Below are positions 13,912 through 22,779 of a stretch of 32,003 nucleotides of DNA, one piece after another. A model generated the notes under the pieces. That model ran no database searches and was not told the origin of the DNA. It saw only the letters and a program-made list of their open reading frames with translations. Each line of letters starts with the position of its first letter. Within the stretch, counting starts at the first letter, position 1. Made by a program: the position numbers and the translations under genes. Source of the DNA: Arthrobacter sp. MYb23. Lineage in GTDB: Bacteria; Actinomycetota; Actinomycetes; Actinomycetales; Micrococcaceae. Where the stretch lies: contig NZ_PCPR01000036.1 of NCBI RefSeq assembly GCF_002979775.1, positions 1 to 32,003 of the forward strand. The letters are read 5' to 3'.

Positions 13912-14787
13912 CTACCGTATCAGCGGGCCGACAAATGAGCGGCCCAGGAATTCGAGGGCTACAGGGACGAACCTGTCGTGGAACTGGAAGATGCCGCCGT
14001 GCCCGGAGTCCGGGTAAATGACCAGCTCGCTGCCGGGAATCCTCCGGTGCATGTCGCTCGAAAGCACCGAGGGCACCATGCGGTCGTTATCGCCGTTGGC
14101 GATGAGCGTGGGTTGGGTGATGACTCCCAGATCGGCCGACGGCGATAGTCCCCACCGCCTGATTGCCTGCAGTTGCGTCTGGAATGCCTTGAGCTTGATG
14201 GGGGCCTCGCGATTGGTGGTCCGTTCCTTGAGCCGATTGATGAACGCCCTCGCAGCGGTCTTTCCGGCGGCATTCCGGTTGAAGAACAGGAACTCCTTGG
14301 GGTCCTGCCGGGTGAGGGCGCCCCGAACTACGTCGTAGTAAGTGGTTCCGATGATCTTCTGGATGCCCTCCCCACCGGCAGGGCCCGTTCCAGCCAGGAC
14401 AAGTTTGCGTACCAGGCTGGGGTGTTTGAGCACCAGCGACTGGGCGATCATGCCACCGAGCGAGAAGCCGAAGAGATCCACTGTCGGATAGCCAAGGGCC
14501 TGGATAAAGGCGGCGGCATCATCAGCCATGGCTTCGATGCTGTCCGGCACGGACCCCGTGGATGCGCCAACGCCGCGGTTGCTGAAGGTGATCACGTGGT
14601 GCTTCGCAGCGATGGGCTCGATGATGCGCGGATCCCAGTTGTCCATGGTCCCGGCAAGGTGAATCAGGAAAACCACCGGGACTCCGCCCTTGGGCCCCAT
14701 TTCACGGTATGCGTAGCTGACGCCGTTAACCGTCACGGTTTTAGCAGGCACCTGCATATAGGGCTGGTTTTGCTGTTCTCTGCTCAT
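13912..14787 (-). CDS. Alpha/beta-fold hydrolase
   Basis: 291 aa, full length for the family. Catalytic triad by position: Ser109 in the nucleophile elbow 'GFSLGG', Asp235 in 'NGDNDRMVP', His263 in 'DSGHGGIF'. The oxyanion region 'LIHLAGTMDNWDP' has His-Leu-Ala-Gly rather than the usual HGxG order. No signal peptide, so cytosolic. It could be an esterase, lipase-like enzyme or cofactor-free haloperoxidase-type hydrolase. It is 26 bp downstream of the quinone oxidoreductase gene in one operon, suggesting the pair detoxifies or degrades a carbonyl or ester compound sensed by the TetR protein. Confidence 0.9.
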   Translation of the reverse strand: MSREQQNQPYMQVPAKTVTVNGVSYAYREMGPKGGVPVVFLIHLAGTMDNWDPRIIEPIAAKHHVITFSNRGVGASTGSVPDSIEAMADDAAAFIQALGYPTVDLFGFSLGGMIAQSLVLKHPSLVRKLVLAGTGPAGGEGIQKIIGTTYYDVVRGALTRQDPKEFLFFNRNAAGKTAARAFINRLKERTTNREAPIKLKAFQTQLQAIRRWGLSPSADLGVITQPTLIANGDNDRMVPSVLSSDMHRRIPGSELVIYPDSGHGGIFQFHDRFVPVALEFLGRSFVGPLIR

Positions 14788-14813
14788 GATGTTCGTCCTG
14801 TCGGTGTGAGTGG

Positions 14814-15809
14814 TTAGAGATGGCTGACGACGGTCTTGCCGCGGACCCCGCCCTTTTCCAGGGCGGCCAGGACATCGGCCGTCTGATCGAACGGGACCAC
14901 CCTGCCCACTACTGGCTTGATGTCTCCGGCGTCGATGAGTGCCGCAATCTCCCTCAATTGGCCACCATCAGCGCGCATGAAGAGGAACTCGTACGTGACT
15001 CCCAAGCGGCGGGCTTGGCGGCGTATCCCCGAGCTCAGCAGGGTCATCAAACCCAGCAGTACTGGATTTCCGCCCAACTGGCGAGCGAAGCCGGCATCCG
15101 GCGGCCCGGCGATGCCGATGGCCTTGCCACCCTTCTTCAAGACTTTCAGCGAGCGCTCAAGGTTCTCGCCACCAAGGCTGTCCAGGACGAGGTCATAGTC
15201 ATGGAGAATTTCCGTGAAGTCCTCAGTCCGGTAGTCGATCACCACGTCCGCGCCTAGGTCCCGGACAAAGTCCTTGTTCCCGGCGCTGACAGTAGTGGCC
15301 ACCGTCGCCCCGAGATACTTGGCCAACTGAATGGCAATGGACCCCACTCCCCCGGCGCCCGCATGGATGAGCACCTTCTGGCCCGGCCGCACGGAGCCCC
15401 GCTCCACGAGTGCCTGCCAAGCGGTCAACGCCACCAGCGGAAGTGACCCGGCCTCTTCCATGCTGACGGTGGCCGGTTTGATGGCCAGGTCTTCCTCCGC
15501 CACGGTGACCCGTTCCGCAAACGTGCCAATGCTGTCATTTCCTGGGCGTGCAAACACCTCGTCGCCGGGCGTGAACGACCGCACCTTCGATCCGACCTTG
15601 AGGACGACGCCTGCTACATCGTGACCCAGAACCTGAGGCAGCTTGTAAGGGAGGATCTGCTTGAACTCCCCCTGCCTGATCTTCTCGTCCAGTTGGTTCA
15701 AGCCTGCCGCTTTCACATCCACCAGCACGTCATGGTCTCCGAGCACAGGCTCGGGGACGTCCTGCTGCTGAAGGGGCTCCTTGTACTGATTGAGGACGAA
15801 GGCTTTCAT
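14814..15809 (-). CDS. NADP-dependent quinone oxidoreductase / zinc-independent MDR
   Basis: 331 aa, medium-chain dehydrogenase/reductase. The N-terminal GroES-like domain contains 'GHDVAGVVLKVGSKVRSFTP' and 'GDEVFARPG'. The Rossmann domain has 'KVLIHAGAGGVGSIAIQLAK', the AxGGVG nucleotide-binding motif, and 'GADVVIDYRTEDF'. The four structural-zinc cysteines of classical ADHs are absent, so it belongs to the quinone oxidoreductase branch, which reduces quinones or activated alkenes with NADPH. It is the first gene of the TetR-controlled operon and is divergent from the hypothetical gene at 15952. Confidence 0.92.
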   Translation of the reverse strand: MKAFVLNQYKEPLQQQDVPEPVLGDHDVLVDVKAAGLNQLDEKIRQGEFKQILPYKLPQVLGHDVAGVVLKVGSKVRSFTPGDEVFARPGNDSIGTFAERVTVAEEDLAIKPATVSMEEAGSLPLVALTAWQALVERGSVRPGQKVLIHAGAGGVGSIAIQLAKYLGATVATTVSAGNKDFVRDLGADVVIDYRTEDFTEILHDYDLVLDSLGGENLERSLKVLKKGGKAIGIAGPPDAGFARQLGGNPVLLGLMTLLSSGIRRQARRLGVTYEFLFMRADGGQLREIAALIDAGDIKPVVGRVVPFDQTADVLAALEKGGVRGKTVVSHL

Positions 15810-15844
15810 GGGTTCTCCCGTATTTTGATTCCTGACTTAACTCA

Positions 15845-15873
15845 ATTATGAGCCCACTCATAAAATTAGGCAA
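15845..15873 (-). promoter_or_regulatory. Operon promoter with TetR-type palindrome
   Basis: On the minus strand TTGCCT (15868-15873) and CATAAT (15845-15850) are separated by exactly 17 bp. The sequence TTATGAGCCCACTCATAA (15846-15863) is an inverted repeat with perfect 7-bp arms and a 4-bp centre that covers the -10 box and most of the spacer. This is textbook placement for repression by the TetR protein encoded last in the operon. Confidence 0.75.
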
Positions 15874-15951
15874 GAGCTGTTCCAAGGTGATTGATCTCAA
15901 CGCACTAGGGCCATCCCCGCTCGTCGCAAGCGGGCACTACATAATGGTCGA

Positions 15952-17196
15952 GTGGGACAGCGGAGAAATGACGAAACAGAACAACGGCGGACGAGAACCC
16001 GGTTGCCCCTGATCCTTGACGCCCTCTTGGGATCCGAGGAGGATCCATCCGTCCGGCGGTTAGTCGAAGCATTCGGCGGCGAGCCGGCATCGGTGAAGGA
16101 ACGCCTGGTGGGCCAACCCGCTTACCAATCGCGGCGACTGCAGTTTGCATCCGGCGCCGAGGTCATACTGCACGACGACGCCGTGGTGGCGATAGTGCTG
16201 CACGCAGCGCCTACGGAGTTCGCAGCGCACGGATTCGACCTTCCAGAGTGGATCCCGGGCCTCAACAGCGGCGCGACCCTTGAGGACCTCAAGAAAGCAA
16301 TCGATGCTCACCGTTACCGCACGGGAATGGCCTTCGACATGGACGGCGCCTACGCAGTGCCCAATTTCAAGAACAACCGCGGCTGGAACGATCCTGGCAA
16401 CCTCCTCAGCATCACCCTCACCGTCGAGGCGCCGGGACGCAGCTGCCGCCCGGAGGACGACGACTGTCCAGTCTGCAGCGATCTACTCGTCCGCAACAGC
16501 GACTCCGACGGCGACCAGAACGGCGCCGCTGAAGGTGCCACGGGCGGCGCAGCTGGCATGGACGTGGAACGCACCATCACAGCGCTATCCTCTGCGGTGT
16601 TTGCCGGCCTGCTCAAAGAAAGCCTGCACTGGGTCCCCCTAGCCGATCTCCAGCCGCTGCATGCATCCGGACTCATGGAAAGGGCAGAGAGCCAACTCAC
16701 CTGCACCCAGTGCCGGAGGATCATTTGCCTCACCCTGTTCCGCGACTCCACGCCCACGTTTGTTTATGCGGTCTTGGATGAGGCCCGGAGGCGACCACTC
16801 GAAAAGATCCCGCCTGTTGAGCAATGGGGCGATGCGCCGCGGCTGGCGAAGAATCGTGAGGCCATGCACTACGTCGACCACCACCCCGGAGCCTGGTTCC
16901 TGGTGGAACAGCAAGGAGATCTCTTCCTCCAATCCCGGTATTGGCGAAATTCGATGGTTGATTCTGACGTTCTACTCCGACTGGACTCCGCCGAGCGTGA
17001 CGCCTACCGCTCGGGAGGCAAGGACTTCCTCTCGGAACTCAGCAAGCGAATCGACAAGAGCCGCCCTCACACCGAAGAATCGCCGTACTTTCAGAGGGAC
17101 CTCTCCCGCGGGACGGACGGCGCAGCGCTCGCGAAGAGTTTCGCTGCCGCAATCGTCAATCACACGTGGATTGCAGAGCAGCGACGCCGGACGTGA
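15952..17196 (+). CDS. Hypothetical protein, 414 aa, with paired cysteine motifs
   Basis: GTG 15952 is the first start in the frame; no strong ribosome site is visible, so the true start may be later. The protein is soluble. Residues about 35-100 form a mixed domain ('SRRLQFASGAEVILHDDAVV'). 'FDMDGAYAVPNFKNNRGWND' is distinctive, and two Cys clusters occur: CRPEDDDCPVC in the middle and CTQCRRIIC further on, which could bind zinc or an iron-sulfur centre. The C-terminal third is helical and charged. I do not recognise the family. Composition matches the core genome. It stands alone between a divergent operon and a convergent gene. Confidence 0.7.
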   Translation: MGQRRNDETEQRRTRTRLPLILDALLGSEEDPSVRRLVEAFGGEPASVKERLVGQPAYQSRRLQFASGAEVILHDDAVVAIVLHAAPTEFAAHGFDLPEWIPGLNSGATLEDLKKAIDAHRYRTGMAFDMDGAYAVPNFKNNRGWNDPGNLLSITLTVEAPGRSCRPEDDDCPVCSDLLVRNSDSDGDQNGAAEGATGGAAGMDVERTITALSSAVFAGLLKESLHWVPLADLQPLHASGLMERAESQLTCTQCRRIICLTLFRDSTPTFVYAVLDEARRRPLEKIPPVEQWGDAPRLAKNREAMHYVDHHPGAWFLVEQQGDLFLQSRYWRNSMVDSDVLLRLDSAERDAYRSGGKDFLSELSKRIDKSRPHTEESPYFQRDLSRGTDGAALAKSFAAAIVNHTWIAEQRRRT

Positions 17197-17239
17197 TGCC
17201 CGCACGTGACGCCCCGACGCGACGGCGCCGGTCCCGAGC

Positions 17240-17893
17240 TCAGAGGTTCTCAGCTGCTCCACCCAGCGGATGAGCGCGCAAAGCGATCACGTCAGCCCAC
17301 GACCACAAAACGTCGACGCCCGGCACCGGCTTTTTGGCGCGGGCTTCAGACACCCAGCTGGCCGGCACCACATGCAGCGCGAGGGACATGGTTCCAGCCT
17401 CCTCGTCGCGGACCCAGACGAGTGCGAGCCCTACGGCCTCGGAGTACGTCCAACAATCAACGTGAGTGGCCCCGGCCGAACGGAGCGCCGCCGCATAAGA
17501 TCCGATGCTGTCGGAGCTACTCGTATCCAGATCCAGAACGCGCCAAGGTCCCGCCCAGTACATCCCCGCGGACTGCATCCTGGACGCAAACGCAGCGATT
17601 TCACTCGAACTGACACCTGGGTTGGAGCCGCTGCGGGGATCACCCCGCCAAGCGAGCGGCAGGATCTTGACGGATCCAGGCACAAGGACGGATCCACGCA
17701 CCAGAATGGGGTTGTTCGGAGATATCCATCCGTCACGCTCAGCCTCGAGCACGCCCGCGGGCAACCCGTCCGGGCCCAGCATCAGGGTGCGTCCTTCGAA
17801 CGGCAGCATCGCTCCCGCGGATAGGGATTCCGGGCCGAAAGAGCCTTCGCCATCCCTGTGCAGGTCCATGTCAAAGTCCACTGCTCGAGCCAA
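17240..17893 (-). CDS. Hypothetical protein, about 217 aa
   Basis: The open frame extends far upstream across the MFS gene, but protein-like sequence begins only near 17893. Possible starts are TTG 17893 (GGGGAG very close), GTG 17881 or ATG 17868. Features include 'LPFEGRTLMLGPDGLPAGVL', 'LVRGSVLVPGSVKILPLAW', and a C-terminal alpha/beta part with 'THVDCWTYSEAVGLALVWVR'. No signal or membrane segment is clear. It starts 8-36 bp after the MFS stop on the same strand, so co-transcription with the exporter is likely. The family is not recognised. Confidence 0.6.
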   Translation of the reverse strand: MARAVDFDMDLHRDGEGSFGPESLSAGAMLPFEGRTLMLGPDGLPAGVLEAERDGWISPNNPILVRGSVLVPGSVKILPLAWRGDPRSGSNPGVSSSEIAAFASRMQSAGMYWAGPWRVLDLDTSSSDSIGSYAAALRSAGATHVDCWTYSEAVGLALVWVRDEEAGTMSLALHVVPASWVSEARAKKPVPGVDVLWSWADVIALRAHPLGGAAENL

Positions 17894-17901
17894 TGCTCCC
17901 C

Positions 17902-19266
17902 CTAAACCGCGGGCTTCCGCCACATCACAGCCAGCACCAGCACCACAGCGCTGAGGCCAAGCATCACCAGAACCATGATCCCCCAGTTGGCCTGGTTCAC
18001 GCCCGGACCGTAGAGCACGCCAATCAGTACAGTGGCGGTGATGGCCCCGAGGTAGCGGCACGTCTGGAAAATCCCGGCCGCAACTCCCCGCTCCTCGGGG
18101 CGGGCCGAAACGTACAGGCCCTGGTTCGATGCCGTGCTCACCACCCCATAAGGAACACCCATCAAAGCCGTAAGCACAAATACCAGCGGCGCCCACAAAC
18201 TCATGGTCAGGAACCCCAGAGTGCCGGCCGCAACGGTCAGAATCAACACCCCGGTGATGAGTACGGAACGCACGCCGAACCGCTCAATGAACCTCACGGT
18301 CACCGGCGTCACCACAACCGACAACGCCGCAAGGGGAAGCATGAGCAGGCCCACCACCCCGGCGTCGTAATTCCCTGCCTCTTGCAGCAACTGCGGAAGG
18401 CCGAAGAACGCAAAGTAGTACACGCCGCTGAACACCACAAACAGCAGGTACACCAACAGCAACGGCCGGTTCCGGCCCAGCAGGCGGAGGTCCAGGAACG
18501 GCGGCTGGAAGCGCAGCTCGCGCCAAGCGAACAGCGCGCCGATCACGGTGGCGGCGCCCAGCAGGTACCAGCGGTAGCCGGGCAGCACATTGAGCAGCGC
18601 CATCATGGCCAGCATCAGCGACGTGACGAAAGCGAGGATGCCGGGGATGTCGGAGTCGCGGATCAGCTGGCCGAGTTTGCCGGTCTCGCGCCCGGCATCT
18701 GCGGGCGCGGTCTGGCGGACAACCAACAGAGCCAGCAAGGCAATGGGCACGTTGATGGCGAACAACGCCTGCCAGCCGACCAAGCTCACCAGGAGCCCGC
18801 CCACTACAGGTCCAATGGCAGCGGCGGACGTATTGGCCATCTGGATCCGGCCCAACGGCCGCGTGGAGGGCAGGTTAGCCAGCCGGCTCAACTCGGTGAC
18901 CATCACTACGGCGGACGGGTACGCCGTCGCGGTCCCTACAGCCATGAGCGCGCGGGCCACACAGACCAGCGCGAAGTTGGGCAGGAACGGCGCGATGGCG
19001 CAGGTTACCGCCACCAAGGCCATGCCGAACATGAACAGGCGTCGCGGACCGAAGCGGTCAGCGAGCCGGCCCATCAGCGGTTGGCCCGCCGCTGACGCGA
19101 GGTAGAACGAGGTAATCACCCAAGTGACGGTTGCGACGTCGAGCTCGAAATGTTCCCGCAAGACCACCAATGCCACAGCGATCATGGAGGAGTTCAACGG
19201 ATTCAGCGCCGTCCCGAGGCTCAGCGCGGCAATCGCGAGCCCGGGGCGTGGTTTGTTGGCGGTCAC
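17902..19266 (-). CDS. MFS drug-efflux-type transporter
   Basis: 454 aa from GTG 19266; the frame is open to 19371 but that extension is Arg/Pro-rich and unlike a membrane N-terminus. Twelve or more TM helices. Motif A 'GRLADRFGPRRLFMFG' lies between TM2 and TM3. The motif C-like 'ANTSAAAIGPVVGGLLVSLVG' marks drug:H+ antiporters (DHA). The first helix 'LGTALNPLNSSMIAVALVVL' is typical of the DHA2-like group. It probably exports a drug or secondary metabolite using the proton gradient. It is divergent from the phn operon across a 193-bp intergenic region. Confidence 0.9.
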   Translation of the reverse strand: MTANKPRPGLAIAALSLGTALNPLNSSMIAVALVVLREHFELDVATVTWVITSFYLASAAGQPLMGRLADRFGPRRLFMFGMALVAVTCAIAPFLPNFALVCVARALMAVGTATAYPSAVVMVTELSRLANLPSTRPLGRIQMANTSAAAIGPVVGGLLVSLVGWQALFAINVPIALLALLVVRQTAPADAGRETGKLGQLIRDSDIPGILAFVTSLMLAMMALLNVLPGYRWYLLGAATVIGALFAWRELRFQPPFLDLRLLGRNRPLLLVYLLFVVFSGVYYFAFFGLPQLLQEAGNYDAGVVGLLMLPLAALSVVVTPVTVRFIERFGVRSVLITGVLILTVAAGTLGFLTMSLWAPLVFVLTALMGVPYGVVSTASNQGLYVSARPEERGVAAGIFQTCRYLGAITATVLIGVLYGPGVNQANWGIMVLVMLGLSAVVLVLAVMWRKPAV

Positions 19267-19387
19267 CCGTCTAAGTCTGCTCCATGGTTGCCTCGGGTCA
19301 CGAAACGGGGCCACAGGGCGGACGCAGGGGGCCGACCGGAGGCGAGCGCAAACAGTTAACCTTCCCGCCATTTGAAGTACGGCAGTC

Positions 19388-19425
19388 TCGTAATTCTGAT
19401 TCAGATACTGCTGGTTTCGTAATTC
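19388..19425 (+). promoter_or_regulatory. Repeat cluster upstream of phnD
   Basis: TCGTAATTC occurs at 19388-19396 and again at 19417-19425 in direct orientation, with CTGATTCAG, a 9-bp palindrome, between them at 19396-19404. It sits 35-70 bp before the phnD start. It may be the site for the TetR protein encoded at the operon's end or for a phosphate-response regulator; no canonical PhoP box (tandem GTTCACC) is present. Confidence 0.35.
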
Positions 19426-19459
19426 CTGTCACCCCCAACACATGACGGAAGGCACCACC

Positions 19460-20362
19460 ATGCACGCTCGTGCAGGCATCATCTCAACCTCGATCGTCGG
19501 CCTCTTGGCCATCGGCGCACTGGCCGGCTGTTCCGGCGACGCCAACGCGGCCGGTTCCGAAAGCAAAAGCAGCACCGAACTCGTTTTCGCCACCCCACCA
19601 GGCACGGATGACCCCGACGAGCAAGCCATCAGGGGCGAGCTTGCCACCATGGTGGGCGAGGCCACGGGCCGCACGGTGACCAACCTCCAGCCGGCCGATT
19701 ACCTCGGCGTCGTCGAAGCCGTACGCAACGGCTCAGTGGACGTTGCAGTCCTCAGCCAATTCTCAGCGGCACTCGCGTACAAGACCGAAAGCGTGGATCC
19801 CCTCCTCGTCTGGCCGGCCAGCACCGAACCCGCCAGCTTCTGCCTTGCCAAGAAGGACAGCGGCATCCAATCCGCCGCCGACGTGAAGGGCAAGCAGGTG
19901 GCGTTCATCGATCCCGGCTCCACCACCGGCTACTTCATGCCCAAGTCGCTGCTCGCGAAAGCCGGGCTCACTGACGGCACCGACTACAAGAGCACGTTCG
20001 CCGGCTCGCATGACTCCGCTGTCCTGGCGTTGGCAAACGGCAACGTGGACGTCGCTTGCACGGCCCGCCAGCTCTACCCCACCTTCGTCCAGAAGGGCGT
20101 CATCAAGGAGGACGAAGTCACCATCATCGCCAAATCCGATCCCATCCCTGTCGGCATCTCCATTGTGGTGCGCAAGGACCTGGACGCCGAGGCCCGCGAA
20201 GCCCTCAAGGCCAAGCTCCCCGCCCTCATGACCGGAAACCAGAAGATCGCCAAGACGTTCGGCATCACCGGCGAACCCACGGCCGATCCTGAGTTCAGCA
20301 CCTACGCGCCCCTGGTGGACGTGGCCGAGTCCATCGGCGTAGACCTCCAGGACCTCCGATGA
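19460..20362 (+). CDS. phnD: Phosphonate/phosphite ABC transporter substrate-binding lipoprotein
   Basis: 300 aa. ATG 19460 is chosen over ATG 19442 because GGAAGG lies 7 bp upstream of it. A lipoprotein signal ends in the lipobox 'LAGC', so the mature protein is lipid-anchored outside the membrane. The PhnD/PtxB fold is shown by 'ELVFATPPGTDDPDEQAI', 'DVAVLSQFSAALAYKTESVD', 'VAFIDPGSTTGYFMPKSLL' (the ligand-loop GSTTGYxxP motif) and 'FAGSHDSAVLALANGNVDVA'. The ligand could be a phosphonate, phosphite or hypophosphite. It is first in a tight operon, phnD overlapping phnC by 4 bp. Confidence 0.9.
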   Translation: MHARAGIISTSIVGLLAIGALAGCSGDANAAGSESKSSTELVFATPPGTDDPDEQAIRGELATMVGEATGRTVTNLQPADYLGVVEAVRNGSVDVAVLSQFSAALAYKTESVDPLLVWPASTEPASFCLAKKDSGIQSAADVKGKQVAFIDPGSTTGYFMPKSLLAKAGLTDGTDYKSTFAGSHDSAVLALANGNVDVACTARQLYPTFVQKGVIKEDEVTIIAKSDPIPVGISIVVRKDLDAEAREALKAKLPALMTGNQKIAKTFGITGEPTADPEFSTYAPLVDVAESIGVDLQDLR

Positions 20363-21168
20363 GCCTCTTGTCACCAATGGAAAGCACGACGGCGGTACTC
20401 ACCCCTGCCGGTACGCCCACCGTCCGCGCACGCAAGCTTCGAGTCCAATATGGCGAGCAGGTTGCACTGGCGGGAATCGATCTGGACGTCTATCCAGGGG
20501 AAGTCGTCGCCCTGTTGGGCCACTCGGGCTCGGGCAAGTCAACCCTAATGAAGACCCTCACCGGCATTGCTCCCTTCACAGCAGACACGCTGGATGTTGC
20601 CGGGCGCCCTGTAGCCAAGCAGAACGCCAACGGCCTGCGCGAGCTGCGATCCGACGTCGGATATGTCTTTCAGCACTTCAACCTGGTGCCGAGGCTGACC
20701 GCGCTCACCAACGTGCTGACCGGCGGCCTCCACTCAGCCGGACCCATCAACGTCCTGGGTACGTTCAGCAGGGCCCAGCGCGCCATGGCCCTTGAACTGC
20801 TGGACCGGGTGGGCCTGGCTCATAAGGCCAAGCAGCCATGCCGGAGCCTGAGTGGTGGTGAGCAACAGCGCGTTGCCATTGCCCGCGCGCTGATGCAGCA
20901 GCCACGCCTCATCCTGGCCGATGAACCCGTCGCTTCGCTGGACCCGCGGCTCGCCGGCAATATCCTTGGCCTGCTCCGCGATATCGCCCGCGAGGAACAG
21001 ATCCCGGTCATAGTCAGCCTGCACGTTGTGGGCCTCGCCCGCCGCTATGCCGACCGTGTCCTGGGGCTTCACTCGGGCGAGCTCGTTTTCGCCGGCCCTG
21101 CCACCACCATCACCGAAAAGGAGGTGCACCAGATTTATGGAACAGACACTGAGCTCCTCGAAAACTGA
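20359..21168 (+). CDS. phnC: Phosphonate-type ABC transporter ATP-binding protein
   Basis: 269 aa; ATG 20359 overlaps the phnD stop (ATGA). Walker A GHSGSGKS at 54-61, Q-loop 'VGYVFQHFNLVPRLTALTNV', the PhnC-type insertion 'GLHSAGPINVLGTFSRAQRA', signature LSGGEQQR at 164-171, Walker B LILADEP at 184-190, followed by ASLDP and the switch His in 'VIVSLHVVGLA'. This is the cytosolic ATPase that drives import through PhnE. All catalytic motifs are intact. A 23-residue N-terminal extension before the ABC domain is slightly longer than usual. Confidence 0.92.
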   Translation: MSLLSPMESTTAVLTPAGTPTVRARKLRVQYGEQVALAGIDLDVYPGEVVALLGHSGSGKSTLMKTLTGIAPFTADTLDVAGRPVAKQNANGLRELRSDVGYVFQHFNLVPRLTALTNVLTGGLHSAGPINVLGTFSRAQRAMALELLDRVGLAHKAKQPCRSLSGGEQQRVAIARALMQQPRLILADEPVASLDPRLAGNILGLLRDIAREEQIPVIVSLHVVGLARRYADRVLGLHSGELVFAGPATTITEKEVHQIYGTDTELLEN

Positions 21169-22003
21169 GACTGCCCCCGTTGAAGAGTCCAAGAGCATCA
21201 ACACCACCCTCCCCGAGGCCGACCGCCTCCGGCTCTCCCGTCCCTTCGGCCTCCCCACACCCCGCGGCGCTACGCTCTGGGTCATTGTCGCCGTCGTGCT
21301 GGTGTGGGCCGGAATGGGAGCGGGATTCAATCCGGAAAAACTGCTCAGCGGCATCCCCAATATGGGCAACTTCCTGGGCCGCTTGTTCCCGCCAACGTTC
21401 GATAAATTCGGCATCATCATCAAGCTTCTGGTCGAGACCTTGCAGATGGCGTTGGTGGGCACCGTCCTCGGTGCTCTCGCGTCACTGCTGCTGAGCTTCG
21501 GCGCGGCCAGCAACATCGCCCCTCGCTGGATCTACACCTCATGCCGGGCGGTGCTGAATGTACTACGCTCCATCCCCGAGCTCATCTTCGCGCTGATGTT
21601 CGTCTCCGCGGTTGGCCTGGGTCCCTTCGCCGGGATCCTCGCGATCGTGCTCGGCTCGGTTGGCTCGATCGGCAAGGTCTACGCCGAAGCCATGGAATCC
21701 GTGCAGCCTGGACCTGTGGAAGCGCTCACTGCCGTGGGCGCCAACAAGCGGCAAATCATCAGCTACGCGGTACTCCCCCAAGCCGCTCCGCTGCTGGTCA
21801 GCTACACCCTGCTCCTCTTCGAAGGCAACGTCCGAGGCGCAACCATCCTGGGGCTGGTGGGCGCCGGCGGCATCGGCTTGGAGCTTACTACCGCAATGCG
21901 CATGTACGATTACGGACACCTTTGCGCCATCATCATCAGCATCGTAGTGCTGGTCACCATCATCGACCGGGTCAGCGCATTTATCCGCGCCAAGCTCAGC
22001 TAG
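21137..22003 (+). CDS. phnE: Phosphonate-type ABC transporter permease
   Basis: 288 aa from ATG 21137, which overlaps phnC by 32 bp; the frame is open further upstream but only through phnC. Hydrophilic N-terminus of about 50 residues, then six TM helices (about 53-72, 100-130, 140-160, 165-190, 225-250, 260-282). The cytoplasmic coupling loop 'AEAMESVQPGPVEALTAVGA' followed by 'NKRQIISYAVLPQAAPLLVS' is the EAA motif that contacts PhnC. The ending 'TIIDRVSAFIRAKLS' is typical. A single permease gene implies a homodimer. Confidence 0.92.
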   Translation: MEQTLSSSKTETAPVEESKSINTTLPEADRLRLSRPFGLPTPRGATLWVIVAVVLVWAGMGAGFNPEKLLSGIPNMGNFLGRLFPPTFDKFGIIIKLLVETLQMALVGTVLGALASLLLSFGAASNIAPRWIYTSCRAVLNVLRSIPELIFALMFVSAVGLGPFAGILAIVLGSVGSIGKVYAEAMESVQPGPVEALTAVGANKRQIISYAVLPQAAPLLVSYTLLLFEGNVRGATILGLVGAGGIGLELTTAMRMYDYGHLCAIIISIVVLVTIIDRVSAFIRAKLS

Positions 22004-22011
22004 GACATTTT

Positions 22012-22779
22012 GTGGAAACTCTGGACCTCTCCCCCGTCAACCTGCGCGACCTCGGCGGCCTGCCCGTTTCCGGTGGCACCGTCCGCCCCGGCGTACTGCT
22101 CCGCAGCGATGACGTCTCCGTGATGCCCGCCGCTTTCGCCCAACAGATGATCGACGACGGCGTCACGTCCGTCATCGATCTCCGCTCACCGGAAGAGGCA
22201 CTCATGACCGGTCGCGGCCCACTGACCGTGCCCGGCGTGAACTATCACCACCTTGCTTTGACGGCTTCCGTCTCGTCACCAGAGGACATCAGCCACGAGA
22301 TGATGTCCTCTGCCACTACTCCTGCACACGTTGGCGCTTGGTACGCGAACCTGCTCGAAACCCAGGCCCGGCAACTTGCCCTGGGCGTGACGCTGGTGGC
22401 CATGAGCGACGGCGCAACCGTCTTCCATTGCGCAGCCGGCAAGGACCGTACGGGAGTGTTCGCCGCCGTCGTGCTTTCTGCCCTGGGCGCCACCCCGGCA
22501 ACCATTTCTGCCGACTACGCAGTGACAGCCACCCGCCTGCCGCAGTTGTTCCCGCGCCTCCGCGCAATCATGGGCGGCCTCATGCCGGATCGCGTACTCG
22601 ACGAGGAAGCCATCAAGGGTATGGGGGCCATGATGGGGGCGCATGCGGAGTCAATGGAGACCATGCAGGCTCTCCTGATCGAGCGGCATGGAAGTGTGTT
22701 GGAACCCGTCCGGCGTGCCGGACTTTCCGATGCCACGATCGCACAACTCCGAGAACGCCTGGTGGCTGAGGATGCCTGA
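22012..22779 (+). CDS. Tyrosine-phosphatase-like protein of the phn operon
   Basis: 255 aa from GTG 22012, 8 bp after phnE. It has the layout of the Tyr phosphatase family 3 (IphP-like): 'NLRDLGGLPVSGGTVRPGVL' N-terminal motif, 'GVTSVIDLRSPEEAL', and the P-loop HCAAGKDRTG (139-148) with nucleophile Cys140 and Arg146, followed by an AEESMETM-like helix. These enzymes hydrolyse phospho-tyrosine or other phosphomonoesters and phosphoinositides. Located inside a P-compound importer operon, it may instead dephosphorylate an imported organophosphate. It overlaps the tetR gene by 8 bp. Confidence 0.88.
   Translation: METLDLSPVNLRDLGGLPVSGGTVRPGVLLRSDDVSVMPAAFAQQMIDDGVTSVIDLRSPEEALMTGRGPLTVPGVNYHHLALTASVSSPEDISHEMMSSATTPAHVGAWYANLLETQARQLALGVTLVAMSDGATVFHCAAGKDRTGVFAAVVLSALGATPATISADYAVTATRLPQLFPRLRAIMGGLMPDRVLDEEAIKGMGAMMGAHAESMETMQALLIERHGSVLEPVRRAGLSDATIAQLRERLVAEDA

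Noticed and set aside
17894..18196. Upstream extension of the hypothetical gene at 17240-17893 to ATG 18196
   Set aside because: The extension lies entirely inside the MFS gene in another frame and has Gly/Arg/His-rich shadow composition.
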